In this document: positions 1 through 8,339 of the stretch, one piece after another
Layout: each line of letters begins with the position of its first letter
Numbering within the stretch: position 1 is the stretch's first letter
Assembly: GCF_014648475.1 (NCBI RefSeq)
Contig: NZ_BMRE01000002.1
Location: 372,001-436,000, forward strand
DNA length: 64,000 nucleotides
From: Lentzea flava
Lineage (GTDB): Bacteria; Actinomycetota; Actinomycetes; Mycobacteriales; Pseudonocardiaceae
Reading direction: 5' to 3'
The notes under the pieces: model-generated
What the model was told of the DNA's origin: nothing
The model's input: the letters and a program-made list of their open reading frames with translations, nothing else
The model's database searches: none
Position numbers and translations under genes: made by a program

Positions 1-1
1 G

Positions 2-142
2 ACGGCGCTGGTCGTCCGGAGGATCACCACGCTGCTGCTGCCGGTGGACGCCGCGTCCGTGCGGTTGATGCGGGTGCTCGAGGTGAAGGACGCCCCCGAG
101 CCGCCGCTGCGGTCGTTCCGCGCGTCCGGCTCGCCGCGCTGA
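2..142 (+). CDS. 3' end of an unidentified protein (partial)
   Basis: The open frame enters from the left edge and stops with TGA at 140-142, giving the last 46 residues of a protein. The visible part is hydrophobic and then basic (it contains TTLLLPVDAASVRLMRVLEV) and ends in an Arg/Pro-rich tail. Codon use has strong G/C at third positions, as in the neighbours. I do not recognise a family. The 66 bp to the next start hold no clear terminator. Confidence 0.5.
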   Translation, partial: TALVVRRITTLLLPVDAASVRLMRVLEVKDAPEPPLRSFRASGSPR

Positions 143-208
143 TCTGTTCAGCCGACGTTCGCCCTCACGGACCTTCCCGGCGTCTCGCGTGAGTGCCAGG
201 TTGGGTGA

Positions 209-1177
209 ATGCGGACGCTCATCGGGGCTCTGGTGATCGCAATGGCCACACCAGGGGTCGCCCAGGCTCATCACCGGGACTTCGACCTGCAGGCCCACCG
301 CGGCGGCATCGGCCTCACGGTGGAGAGCACGCTCAAGGCGTTCGGCAAGGCCCTCGAACTCGGTGTCACGACGCTGGAGCTCGACCTCCAGATCACCAGG
401 GACGGGCGCGAGGTCATCACGCACGACCGGAAGACGAACCCGGCGAAGTGCCTCGACACCAAGCCCGCGTTCCCCGGCGACCCCGACTTCCCCTACGCGG
501 GCAAGTACGTGAAGGACCTGACGTTCGCGCAGGTCCGCACCCTGGACTGCGGCAGCACGCGGTGGTCGCAGTACCCGGACCAGGAGCTCTCGCCGGGTGC
601 CAGGATGCCCACGCTGGCCGAGCTCTTCGACCTGGCGCGCAGGCACCACGCGTGGGGCATCCGCTTCAACATCGAGACCAAGGTCGAGGCCGCGGCCCCG
701 CACGAGACCGCACCGCGCGAGCAGTTCGTGCAACGCGCGGTCCGCGAGATCCGCCGCTCCGGCTTCTTGCCCAACGTGACGATCCAGTCGTTCGACTGGG
801 GCACGCTGATGCGGGTGCGCGAGGTCGAGCCGCGGATCCCGCTGGTGGCGCTGACGCAGCCGGAGTTCCTGCGTCCCGGCTCGCCGTGGACGGGCGGCCT
901 GAACCTCGACGACTTCGGCGGCAGCGTCGCGAAGGCGGTGCGCAGTTTCGGCGCGAAGGCCCTGTCCCCGGTGCACACGATGACCACGAAGGAACTGGTC
1001 ACCGATGCCCACGGACAGGGCCTCGCGGTCATCCCGTGGACCGTGGACGAGGAGTCACGGATGCACGAGATGATCGACACCGGGATCGATGGCCTGATCA
1101 CCGATTACCCGGATCGGTTGCGGAAGGTGTTGAAGGAGCGCGGTTTCAAGCTCCCCAAGCGCTATCCGCGGGGTTAG
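209..1177 (+). CDS. Secreted glycerophosphodiester phosphodiesterase
   Basis: 322-aa GDPD-family TIM-barrel enzyme that hydrolyses glycerophosphodiesters to glycerol-3-phosphate and an alcohol. Residues 1-20 form a signal peptide (MRTLIGALVIA then AxA before His21), so it should act outside the membrane. The catalytic pattern is visible: HRG at 30-32, the metal-binding ELD at 57-59 and THD around 71-73, with the family's C-terminal LITDYPDRL. The ATG at 209 is chosen because it opens directly into the signal peptide. The stop overlaps the convergent neighbour by 4 nt (TTAG, 1174-1177). A second, cytoplasmic-looking paralogue lies at 4342. Confidence 0.9.
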   Translation: MRTLIGALVIAMATPGVAQAHHRDFDLQAHRGGIGLTVESTLKAFGKALELGVTTLELDLQITRDGREVITHDRKTNPAKCLDTKPAFPGDPDFPYAGKYVKDLTFAQVRTLDCGSTRWSQYPDQELSPGARMPTLAELFDLARRHHAWGIRFNIETKVEAAAPHETAPREQFVQRAVREIRRSGFLPNVTIQSFDWGTLMRVREVEPRIPLVALTQPEFLRPGSPWTGGLNLDDFGGSVAKAVRSFGAKALSPVHTMTTKELVTDAHGQGLAVIPWTVDEESRMHEMIDTGIDGLITDYPDRLRKVLKERGFKLPKRYPRG

Positions 1178-2853
1178 TTGATGCTGATCGGGTCGGCTGG
1201 GCGGTTGCCGGTCAGCAACCCGCCGCGCTGTCCGGTCGAGATGCCGCACAACGCCGCCTCGTTCAAACCGGCTGTGGTCGCCTGAGCGGACGACAACGTG
1301 CTGCCGGAGGCCTGGCCGTCGATCGTGACCGGGCTCGGGTAGAGCTTGCTGTCGGCTTCACGGCAGACGAGCACGATCACCTTGAAGGTCCTCGGGTTCG
1401 TGTACTCGAGGTTCCTGGTCTCACCGCGCACGAGCGTGATCTGCGCAGGGAGGCCGGCAGCCTTCGCATAGCCGGTCGGTACGGTGGTTTCGTCGATCGT
1501 GTAGGTGCCCGGCGCCAGGTTCGTGAACGGCGGCTGGCAGATACCTGCGGCATCGGTCGTGCAGGACGAGCTGCCGTTCGCGTTGGACAGCGTGAAGACC
1601 GCGCCCGCGACAGGTGCGCCGGTGTCGTCCTTCTTCGTCACGTTCACGGTCGCCGGACGTGCCACGTCGGTGTACGTCACCGTCTTGTTCTCACCGGCCG
1701 CGATGCCGAACGTGTCCGGCAGCTTCGGATCCTTGTCGTAGCCGGCGGGAATCGTCGTCTCGTCCAGGGTGTAGGTGCCGACCGGAAGGTCGGTGAACGC
1801 CGGAGTGCACGAGCCGTTGGCCTGCACGGTGCAGGTGCCGACGACCGTGCCGCCGGTGCCGGTGCCGTTGTACAGCGTGAAGACGGCGCCTGCCTGGCTG
1901 CCGCCGTCGCTGCCGAGCTTGGTGACGGCGACGGAGCCGCAGTTGCGGATGTTGACGTTGCCCGGCCCGACCAGGTCCTTCATCTGCGCGGTCGACGACT
2001 GACCGGAGCTGCGGCTGACGGCGTAGGCCTTGCCGAAGCCCTCGCACACGCCGGGCGCGAAGACACCGGCCGCGGTCAGGTTGATGCCCGCCTCACCGAA
2101 CTCGTGCAGGCCGAGCGTCTCGTTCGACGGGGCCACCGTGTCCAACGCGGACGCTGCGGTGTTGACCTTCGCCTCGGCCACCCCTTGCGCCAGCGTGGTC
2201 GCCGTGCCCCAGCACGGCGGCGTGTTGCTGCCGACCTCACACGCGCCGGAGGTGATCCAGCGGGACAGCTTCAGCACCGGGGTGCCGCCGCCCTCGAAGT
2301 CGTAGACGATCAGCATGTCACCGGCGGACCGCTGCACCAGGCCGGACGAACCGGCGCAGGCCGTGGTGCCCTTGTTGAACTCGAACGCCACGTGCGCGCT
2401 CGGCGAGGTGGTGTTCTGCGGAATGCGGACCCATGCGAGCGTCAGGAACACGTTGTTGTTGACGGTTTTGCTCGCGACGTAAACGCGCTTGAGGTCGTCC
2501 TTGTTGGACGCTTTCGCCGTGATGACGGATGCACAGCTGTCGTCCTGTTTGGTGCCACCGGCGAAGCCGGAGTCGGAGGTGGTCGCCTGCCGGTCCTCCA
2601 GGCCGGTGAAAGCCCAGCCCGCGGTGGTCTTGTTCGCGGTTCTGGTGCCGGCCGTGCCGGTCCAGCTGGCAGGCGAGAAGCTGTTCCAGTCGAAGTTGAT
2701 CGGGGACTCGGGGATCAGGTTGGCGTCGTCGTCCTCGAACCCGGCGGCGGTCCCGACCGGGCCGACAGCCGCTCCGGCGACGCCTGCCGGACCGAGCAGG
2801 CCGAGCACGAAGGCGGACGCCGCGGCGCCCGCGATCATCAAACGTCTGCGCAT
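1174..2853 (-). CDS. Secreted protein with two SpaA/prealbumin-like repeats
   Basis: 559 aa from the ATG at 2853, which has a good ribosome site (GGAGAA, 5-6 nt away). A longer frame to 2955 exists but its N-terminus lacks a signal. Residues 1 to about 27 (MRRRLMIAGAAASAF...) form a signal peptide. A globular domain of about 270 residues follows, then two SpaA-like repeats: one starts VAVTKLGSDGG and ends in a TYTLDETTIPAGYDK motif, the next starts VNVTKKDDTGAPV and ends in TYTIDETTVPTGYAK. Lys in VTK and Glu in DETT are the residues that form isopeptide bonds in this family. There is no LPxTG, hydrophobic tail or other sortase signal; the protein ends PISIN. Likely a surface or released adhesin-like protein; role unknown. 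Confidence 0.8.
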   Translation of the reverse strand: MRRRLMIAGAAASAFVLGLLGPAGVAGAAVGPVGTAAGFEDDDANLIPESPINFDWNSFSPASWTGTAGTRTANKTTAGWAFTGLEDRQATTSDSGFAGGTKQDDSCASVITAKASNKDDLKRVYVASKTVNNNVFLTLAWVRIPQNTTSPSAHVAFEFNKGTTACAGSSGLVQRSAGDMLIVYDFEGGGTPVLKLSRWITSGACEVGSNTPPCWGTATTLAQGVAEAKVNTAASALDTVAPSNETLGLHEFGEAGINLTAAGVFAPGVCEGFGKAYAVSRSSGQSSTAQMKDLVGPGNVNIRNCGSVAVTKLGSDGGSQAGAVFTLYNGTGTGGTVVGTCTVQANGSCTPAFTDLPVGTYTLDETTIPAGYDKDPKLPDTFGIAAGENKTVTYTDVARPATVNVTKKDDTGAPVAGAVFTLSNANGSSSCTTDAAGICQPPFTNLAPGTYTIDETTVPTGYAKAAGLPAQITLVRGETRNLEYTNPRTFKVIVLVCREADSKLYPSPVTIDGQASGSTLSSAQATTAGLNEAALCGISTGQRGGLLTGNRPADPISIN

Positions 2854-3063
2854 GGGGTTCTCCAGTGCGCCGGGACGTCCGCTGCGGCCCCCGCACCGTG
2901 CGCCGACGTCCAATGGACGGGTTGGCGGCCGGGCGGGAGAGTTGGTGCAAGGCAACGGTCGAGCGGGGCCGAATCATGAGAGTAGGCACGGGGTTGGGTG
3001 GTCCGCGCCGGTCCTGACTCATTCAAGGCCTATGTTCTGGCCCGAAGTGCTCGGGTCGGACGA

Positions 3064-4251
3064 TCACTCTCCGTCAGCAAGTGGCAGGGAGTGCAGTCCG
3101 CGGATCACGAACTCCGCGCGGCGGTCGGGTTCCGCGGCCAGCACCGCGCCGGGGAGCTTGCGGTGCAAGGACGACAGCGCCGCCTCCACCTCGATCCGGG
3201 CCAGCGGAGCACCCAGGCAGTAGTGGATGCCCATGCCGAACCCGAGGTGCTGGTTCTTCTCGCGGCCGACGTCCAGGGTGTCGGGGTTCTCGAAGACCAG
3301 CGGGTCGCGCGCGGCCGCACCGAGCAGCGCGGCGATCTTCTCGCCGGGCTCGACGACGTGGCCGGCGATCTCCACGCGTTCGGTGGCGGTGCGTTCGAAG
3401 AGCTGCAACGGCGAGTCGTAGCGGATGAGCTCCTCGACGGCCGTCGGCATCATCTCCGGCGAGAGGCGTTCCCACTGCGAACGGTGCTTCATCAGGGCGA
3501 ACACGCCGTTGCCGATGACGTTGACCGTGGCCTCGTGGCCGGCCATCAGCAGCAGCACGGCGGTGGCGACGAGCTCGTCCTCGGTGAGCCTGGCTCCGTC
3601 GGTGTCGGTGACGGCGACCAGGTCGGAGACCAGGTCCGAGCCGGGGTTCTTGCGGCGCAACGCGACCAGCTCGCGCAGGTAGGCGACGAACTCCGCGGCC
3701 GCGCGTTCGGCTGCCTGCTGTTGTTCAAGCGGCAGGCCGTACTCGTACATCTTCACGATGGCGTTCGACCACGGTTGCAGCAGGTAGCGGTCCTGGCCGG
3801 GGACGCCGAGCAGCTCGGCGATCACCTCGACCGGCAGCGGTGCGGCGACGTGGGCGAGCAGGTCGGCCTGGCCCTGGTCGCCGATCTTCGCGACGAGCTC
3901 GTCCACCAGCCGGTCGGCCAGTTCGGCTACCCACGGGCGGAGGCGCTCGACGTGGCCGCGGCCGAACGCGGCGGCGACCAGGCGGCGCAGGCGGGTGTGC
4001 GTGGGCGGCTCGTTCTCCAGCAGCGAGTTGCGGTGCAGCAGGTTGAACGCCATGAACTGCTCGACCGGCTTCACGTCCGACCAGATCCGGCCGAGCGACC
4101 GGTGCCTCAGCACGGCCGAGCACGCGGCGTGCGAGACGGCGACGGCAACGCCCATCTGCTCGTGGTGATGCACCTCACCGGCTTCGCGCAGGGCGGCGAA
4201 GGCCGGGTACGGGTCGGCGATGAACGCGGGATCGCGCTGGTCGAACGTCAC
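3064..4251 (-). CDS. Cytochrome P450
   Basis: 395 aa from the GTG at 4251; an in-frame TTG at 4311 would add 20 basic residues and run into the divergent gene's promoter, so the shorter form is preferred. Family hallmarks: K-helix EELIR, heme motif GFGMGIHYCLGAPLAR with the axial Cys 50 residues from the C-terminus, and I-helix AGHEAT. The residue after the acidic I-helix position, normally the conserved Thr, is Ala here, as known for P450eryF (CYP107A1), which uses substrate-assisted proton delivery. No ferredoxin or reductase gene is adjacent, so it depends on redox partners encoded elsewhere. Substrate unknown. A palindrome lies in the divergent promoter region. Confidence 0.93.
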   Translation of the reverse strand: MTFDQRDPAFIADPYPAFAALREAGEVHHHEQMGVAVAVSHAACSAVLRHRSLGRIWSDVKPVEQFMAFNLLHRNSLLENEPPTHTRLRRLVAAAFGRGHVERLRPWVAELADRLVDELVAKIGDQGQADLLAHVAAPLPVEVIAELLGVPGQDRYLLQPWSNAIVKMYEYGLPLEQQQAAERAAAEFVAYLRELVALRRKNPGSDLVSDLVAVTDTDGARLTEDELVATAVLLLMAGHEATVNVIGNGVFALMKHRSQWERLSPEMMPTAVEELIRYDSPLQLFERTATERVEIAGHVVEPGEKIAALLGAAARDPLVFENPDTLDVGREKNQHLGFGMGIHYCLGAPLARIEVEAALSSLHRKLPGAVLAAEPDRRAEFVIRGLHSLPLADGE

Positions 4252-4293
4252 AAGGCGGGACGGTAAGTCGCGATCCCGGTTTCGTCCACGTCC

Positions 4294-4313
4294 ATTTGAT
4301 TGATGACTCAAAT
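4294..4313. promoter_or_regulatory. Palindromic site between the P450 and divergent GDPD genes
   Basis: ATTTGA (4294-4299) and TCAAAT (4308-4313) form a perfect 6-bp inverted repeat with an 8-nt spacer. It sits in the roughly 90 bp between the two preferred divergent starts (4251 and 4342), where an operator controlling one or both genes would be expected. No regulator gene is adjacent, so the binding protein cannot be named. Confidence 0.4.
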
Positions 4314-4341
4314 TGTTGCGCAGGAACTATCGTTCGTACTT

Positions 4342-5082
4342 GTGCAGCTACCTTCCGTCGTCGCGCACCGTGGCGCGTCCACCGACCGTCCCGAGCACAC
4401 CATCGGCGCCTACGAGCTCGCGTTGAAGGAGGGTGCGGACGGGCTGGAGTGCGACATCCGGCTGTCGAAGGACGGCGAGATCGTGTGTGTGCACGACCGC
4501 ACGCTCAGCCGCACGTCCAACGGCCGTGGCACGGTCAGCGCGCTCACGCTGGAACAGCTGAAGAAGCACGACTACGGCAGCTGGCACCGCCACGGTCAGC
4601 CGGCCGAGCTGCTCGTGCTCGACCAGCTGCTCGAGCTGGTCAAGGGCACGAACGTGCAGCTCTTCATCGAGACCAAGCACCCGGTCCGGTACCGCAACGA
4701 GATCGAACGCAAGCTCGTCGAGGCGCTCAAGAGGCACAGGCTCGACAGCCAGATCGTGATGATGTCGTTCTCTCCGACCGCCGTGAAGGTGTTCCGCGAG
4801 CAGGCGCCGGACATCCGCACGGTCCTGCTGCTCGACCGGCTCGTCCGCTACCGCACCGGTGCGCTGCCGTCGTTCGCCGACTACACCGGACCAGGCGTGC
4901 ACGTGCTGCGCAACGACCCCGATTACGTCGATCGGGCCAGGCGCGCGGGGCACGAGACGTACGTGTGGACGGTGGACAGCCCGGAGGACGTCGCGCTGTG
5001 CCGTGACCTGGGGGTCCGCTACCTCGCGACGAACGCCCCGGCGAACACGCGCCGCCTGCTGACGGCTAACTTGGCGACCTGA
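4342..5082 (+). CDS. Glycerophosphodiester phosphodiesterase (cytoplasmic type)
   Basis: 246 aa from the GTG at 4342. Starting there gives VQLPSVVAHRGAS, the usual N-terminus of short UgpQ-like enzymes; the upstream ATG at 4300 would overlap the P450 promoter. A TATCGT hexamer 8 nt upstream and no ribosome site suggest a leaderless transcript. Catalytic HRG at 9-11, ECD in GLECDIRLSKDG and VHDR are all present. No signal peptide, unlike the paralogue at 209. It should cleave glycerophosphodiesters released in phospholipid turnover. Confidence 0.88.
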   Translation: MQLPSVVAHRGASTDRPEHTIGAYELALKEGADGLECDIRLSKDGEIVCVHDRTLSRTSNGRGTVSALTLEQLKKHDYGSWHRHGQPAELLVLDQLLELVKGTNVQLFIETKHPVRYRNEIERKLVEALKRHRLDSQIVMMSFSPTAVKVFREQAPDIRTVLLLDRLVRYRTGALPSFADYTGPGVHVLRNDPDYVDRARRAGHETYVWTVDSPEDVALCRDLGVRYLATNAPANTRRLLTANLAT

Positions 5083-5108
5083 CAAGCCTGAACACGAGGA
5101 GGGCCGAG

Positions 5109-6044
5109 GTGGCCAAGCGGACTGCGGTCAAGGACGCACCGAAGGACGGGATCAACCCGAAGCAGCCCTGCCCGTGCGGGTCCGGCAAGCGCTACAAGGC
5201 CTGCCACGGTGCTCCCGGCGGCGCGACGGACGTGATCGTGTCCCGCCCGTTCGAGGGTCTGGCCGCCGAGTGCGAGCTGATCGCGCTGCGCGAGTTCGTG
5301 CCGTCGGCGATCGCGAAGCTGCCGGTCAAGGAGGGTCGCGAGGTCACGCTGGCCACGGTGCTGCCGATGGCGGCCGCCGGTCTGATCCGGGGCGACGACG
5401 TGCCGTTCGTCGGCCTTCAGGTGCAGACGCGCTCCGGTGACATCAGCCGCGACCTGGCCCGTGCGCTGCAGTGGGCGCAGCAGGCCAAGACCGGTGACGT
5501 GCTGCCGGTCGTCGGCCCTGACAACGGCGAGAACCCCGGCCGCCTGCAGGACCTGCTCGACCCCGAGGCCGAGATCACGCCCGAGCTGCACACCGACTTC
5601 CTCTGGTGGATGCCGGAGGGCACCGAGCCGACCGGCGAGGTGGCGCTGTCGCTCGAGCGCGCGAACGCGGCGATCCTGCCGACCGAGCGCCTCGAAGCCG
5701 CCGGTGTGAAGGCCGCGTACTGGGTGGACGCTGGCGACAAGGCGCACCTGCGCTGGGTCCGCCCGGAGCCGGAGGAGAAGCTGCTGCCCGCGATGGCGCG
5801 CCTGGCCGCCCGCGGTGAGCTGGACCTCGGCGAGGGCTCGCGCTACGCCGGTTCGTTCCGCGCGCACGGCCTCCTCGTCCCGGTGTGGGACCTCGACCGC
5901 GAGATGCACGCCCGCGAGTGGGCTGAGCCGACGGAGGCGCTGGGCAAACGCTTGCTGGAGGCGCTGGCCTCCGACGAGCCGCTGACCGACGCCGAGCGCC
6001 GGGCCCGTGACGGCCTGCGCGGCCGTCAGATCACGCTCCGGTGA
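5109..6044 (+). CDS. DUF5926 protein with N-terminal SEC-C zinc motif
   Basis: 311 aa from GTG 5109, preceded by GAGGAGGG. The N-terminus carries a SEC-C zinc-binding motif, PCPCGSGKRYKACHG, with Cys21, Cys23, Cys32 and His33 as ligands. The rest matches the actinobacterial DUF5926 family (acidic C-terminal half, no transmembrane segments). Function unknown; SEC-C motifs in SecA bind SecB or ribosomes, so a protein-interaction role is possible. It starts 26 bp after the GDPD gene and may be co-transcribed with it. DnaA-box-like sequences begin 3 bp after its stop. Confidence 0.85.
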   Translation: MAKRTAVKDAPKDGINPKQPCPCGSGKRYKACHGAPGGATDVIVSRPFEGLAAECELIALREFVPSAIAKLPVKEGREVTLATVLPMAAAGLIRGDDVPFVGLQVQTRSGDISRDLARALQWAQQAKTGDVLPVVGPDNGENPGRLQDLLDPEAEITPELHTDFLWWMPEGTEPTGEVALSLERANAAILPTERLEAAGVKAAYWVDAGDKAHLRWVRPEPEEKLLPAMARLAARGELDLGEGSRYAGSFRAHGLLVPVWDLDREMHAREWAEPTEALGKRLLEALASDEPLTDAERRARDGLRGRQITLR

Positions 6045-6046
6045 CC

Positions 6047-6082
6047 TTGTCCACAGGGTTGTCCACAAGGAGCTGTGGATAA
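6047..6082. promoter_or_regulatory. Cluster of three DnaA boxes
   Basis: Two copies of TTGTCCACA (6047-6055 and 6059-6067), the box preferred by high-GC actinobacterial DnaA, and one reverse box TGTGGATAA (6074-6082, TTATCCACA on the other strand). They occupy all of the 38 bp between the DUF5926 stop and the next start. A ribosome site (AAGGAG, 6067-6072) is embedded between boxes. No dnaA, dnaN or gyr genes are near, so this is unlikely to be oriC; DnaA titration or DnaA-regulated expression of the downstream gene fits better. Confidence 0.6.
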
Positions 6083-6418
6083 GTGCTCCTGCACATCATC
6101 ACGAAGGCCGGCTGGGCTGCTGCCCAGCCGGCCGGCTCGATCGCGCCCGCGGGCGAGGAGTTCGTGCACTGCTCCGACCGGGGCGTCGTGCACGTGACGG
6201 CGAGCAAGTTCTTCCGCGGGCAGAGCGACCTGCTGCTGCTCGTGATCGACCCGAAGCTGTTCGACGTGCCGGTCAGGTGGGAGGCGGTGGCCGACTCGCC
6301 GCTGTGGTTCCCGCACGTGTACGGGCCGATCCCGGTGAGCGCCGTCGTCGAGGTCCACGACTTCCCGTGTCAGCAGGACGGTTCGTTCGTTCTACCGGAA
6401 GCCGTTGCCGTTCTGTGA
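6083..6418 (+). CDS. DUF952 family protein
   Basis: 111 aa from GTG 6083, with AAGGAG 10 nt upstream. It matches the small DUF952 family: an N-terminal LLHIITKAGW, the EEFVHCSDRG segment with the family's conserved His-Cys-Ser, a central LLLLVIDP strand and a C-terminal FPHVYGPIP. These proteins share an ADP-ribosyltransferase-like fold by family knowledge, but no activity can be assigned. The start codon touches the DnaA-box cluster, so expression could respond to DnaA. Confidence 0.8.
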   Translation: MLLHIITKAGWAAAQPAGSIAPAGEEFVHCSDRGVVHVTASKFFRGQSDLLLLVIDPKLFDVPVRWEAVADSPLWFPHVYGPIPVSAVVEVHDFPCQQDGSFVLPEAVAVL

Positions 6419-6495
6419 TTGAGTGAGGCAACCGTCCGGCGCCCCAGGGCGTGGACTTCCCGAAGCCAGTAGGCGCTTCGGGGAGGGGGCGTGCC

Positions 6496-7029
6496 GTGAC
6501 GGCGGTGCTGAGACTGGAGTCGGCCGCCGAACGCGGCGGAGGAAGAGCGGAAGCCGTGGGGGATTTCGCGGAGTTCGTGCGTGTGTCGATGCCCGGACTT
6601 CTGCGTTACGGACACGCTCTGACAGGTAACCCGCACGACGCGGCCGACCTCGTGCAGTCCGTGCTGGAGAAGGTCGGGTCGCGCTGGGTGGCGGTGCAGC
6701 GCAAGGGTGACGACCCGCTCGCGTACGTCCGCAGGGCCATGGCCAACACGCACATCAGCATCTGGCGCCGTCGTCGCCGGGAGAACCTCGTCGCCGACCT
6801 CCCCGACACCGGTGCCGTGGCTCCCGAGCTGAGCAGGCTCGAAAACGAACCGCTCTGGCAGGCACTGCGCGAACTGCCGCCACGGCAGCGCGCGGTGATC
6901 GTGCTGCGCTACTACGAGAACCTCTCCGAAGCCGAGATCGCGGACACGCTCGGCATCTCGTGCGGCACCGTGAAGAGCCAGAGCAGCAAGGCGATGGCGA
7001 GTCTGCGGACCCGCCTGGGAAAGGACTGA
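6496..7029 (+). CDS. SigE-family (ECF) RNA polymerase sigma factor
   Basis: 177 aa from GTG 6496, chosen because GGGAGGGGG lies 8 nt upstream; an in-frame start at 6451 has none. Region 2 covers about residues 20-90 (FAEFVRVSMPGLLRYGHALTG, then a basic SIWRRRRREN linker). Region 4 includes LPPRQRAVIVLRYYENLSEAEIA and the recognition helix around CGTVKSQSSKAM. It is followed after 3 bp by a membrane protein that is probably its regulator or target. Confidence 0.88.
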   Translation: MTAVLRLESAAERGGGRAEAVGDFAEFVRVSMPGLLRYGHALTGNPHDAADLVQSVLEKVGSRWVAVQRKGDDPLAYVRRAMANTHISIWRRRRRENLVADLPDTGAVAPELSRLENEPLWQALRELPPRQRAVIVLRYYENLSEAEIADTLGISCGTVKSQSSKAMASLRTRLGKD

Positions 7030-7032
7030 CCG

Positions 7033-7827
7033 GTGGCCGACGACCTCGACGACGAGCTGCGCAGGCTCTTCAGCGACGATCGCCTGGACGTGCACGTGAG
7101 TCCGGACGCGACCGACGCCGTGCTTCGCGGTGCGGACCGCCGGAGACGACGCCGTTCCGCGATGGCCACCGCCCTCGCCGTGGTGACGCTGGTCGGTGCG
7201 GGAATCGGGCTGACCCAGCTGCCGCCGTCGACGGACACCACTTCGGCCGACGTGCTGGCGACGAGCCTGCCGTCCACGTCCTCCTCGTCCCCGCCCCCGC
7301 CGTCGATCAGCACGGTGATCGTGACCTCGGTCGTGACCGTGAACCCGCCGCCGAATCCCCCGAACAGCACCACCACGGGAAGCCCGACCAAGCCGCGCAC
7401 GAGCGTCCCCCCGTCTCCACCGCCGTCGGAAACGGCTGGGGTCGGCGCGCTCGTGCTCGGTATGAGCGAGGCGGACGCGCTGAAGACGAAGTCGCTGGTC
7501 GAGCCGAGCACCCCGGCCGATCCGGAGGGCAAGTGCGTTGCCTACGCGACGACGTCGGTGCCCGACAACAACGCCGTGATCATCTCGCCGGCCAGGGGCA
7601 TCGTGCGGCTCACCCTCCCGAGCATCGCCAAGACCCAGCGCGGCATCGGGGTCGGCTCGACGGTGGCCGAGGTGAAGGCCGCCTACCCGGCCGCGACGCA
7701 GAGCGGTACCGAGCTGCGCGTGGAGATGACCGGGACGCCCAGGTGGACGTACGTCTTCGAGACCGACGGCGCCACGGTCACGACTGTCCGGAAGCGCCTC
7801 AACGCCAGCGACTGCCCAGGTGTCTAG
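7033..7827 (+). CDS. Single-pass membrane protein paired with the sigma factor
   Basis: 264 aa from GTG 7033, 3 bp after the sigma-factor stop, so translationally coupled. Layout: acidic N-terminal cytoplasmic part of about 40 residues, an Arg cluster (DRRRRRRSA), one transmembrane segment (about 43-63), a Ser/Thr/Pro-rich linker (to about 135) and a small C-terminal extracellular domain with two Cys. This topology is that of anti-sigma or sigma-controlled envelope proteins, but no zinc-binding anti-sigma motif is seen. The role as regulator is inferred from position. Confidence 0.6.
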   Translation: MADDLDDELRRLFSDDRLDVHVSPDATDAVLRGADRRRRRRSAMATALAVVTLVGAGIGLTQLPPSTDTTSADVLATSLPSTSSSSPPPPSISTVIVTSVVTVNPPPNPPNSTTTGSPTKPRTSVPPSPPPSETAGVGALVLGMSEADALKTKSLVEPSTPADPEGKCVAYATTSVPDNNAVIISPARGIVRLTLPSIAKTQRGIGVGSTVAEVKAAYPAATQSGTELRVEMTGTPRWTYVFETDGATVTTVRKRLNASDCPGV

Positions 7828-7848
7828 CCGAAAAATGTCGAGACGCGA

Positions 7849-7875
7849 TGTCGAGAAGCGGCGAACGGCTCCGTC
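7849..7875 (+). promoter_or_regulatory. Candidate ECF42 promoter
   Basis: TGTCGA (7849-7854) is followed after 17 bp by CGTC (7872-7875), 55 bp upstream of the DGPF gene. This agrees with the promoter motif reported for ECF42 sigma factors, whose gene is second in this operon, so it suggests autoregulation. A second TGTCGA lies at 7836-7841. Confidence 0.5.
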
Positions 7876-7930
7876 CCCTGCGTGAAAGCGGCCAAGATGG
7901 GTCGCGACAGCACAGAGGGAGACACCGGAG

Positions 7931-8338
7931 ATGGCCAAGTACCTGCTGCTCAAGCACTACCGCGGCGCACCGGCGGCGGTGAACGACGTGCCGATGGACC
8001 AGTGGTCCCAGGACGAGATCACCGCCCACCTGCAGTACATGCGCGACTTCGCGGCCAAGCTGCAGGCGACCGGCGAGTACGTCGGCGAGCAGGCGCTCGC
8101 GCCGGAGGGCACGTGGGTCCGGTACGACGGTGAGGGCAAGCCGCCGGTCACCGACGGGCCGTTCGCCGAGACCAAGGATCTCATCGCCGGGTGGATGGTG
8201 ATCGACGTCGACAGCTACGAGCGCGCGGTCGAGCTGGCAGGGGAGCTGTCGGCGGCGCCGGGCAAGGACGGCAAGCCGATCCACGAATGGCTCGAGCTGC
8301 GTCCGTTCTACGGCAACGCGCCGACGATCACGGAGTGA
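7931..8338 (+). CDS. DGPF-domain (YciI-like) protein
   Basis: 135 aa; ATG with AGAGGGAG upstream. N-terminal KYLLLKHYRG, a VTDGPFAETKDLIAGWMVI segment containing the DGPF signature, and a dimeric alpha-beta-barrel length typical of the YCII-related family. DGPF genes are the usual partners of ECF42 sigma factors, and here the sigma gene starts 2 bp after this stop. In ECF42 systems the DGPF protein is the main regulon product; its biochemical activity is unknown. Confidence 0.9.
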   Translation: MAKYLLLKHYRGAPAAVNDVPMDQWSQDEITAHLQYMRDFAAKLQATGEYVGEQALAPEGTWVRYDGEGKPPVTDGPFAETKDLIAGWMVIDVDSYERAVELAGELSAAPGKDGKPIHEWLELRPFYGNAPTITE

Positions 8339-8339
8339 C

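Noticed and set aside
193..2979. Open frame spanning two known genes (928 codons)
   Set aside because: Out of frame with the GDPD and antisense to the SpaA gene; no recognisable domain and unusual Arg/Gly content.
6047..6082. Replication origin
   Set aside because: No dnaA/dnaN neighbours, only three boxes and no AT-rich unwinding region.
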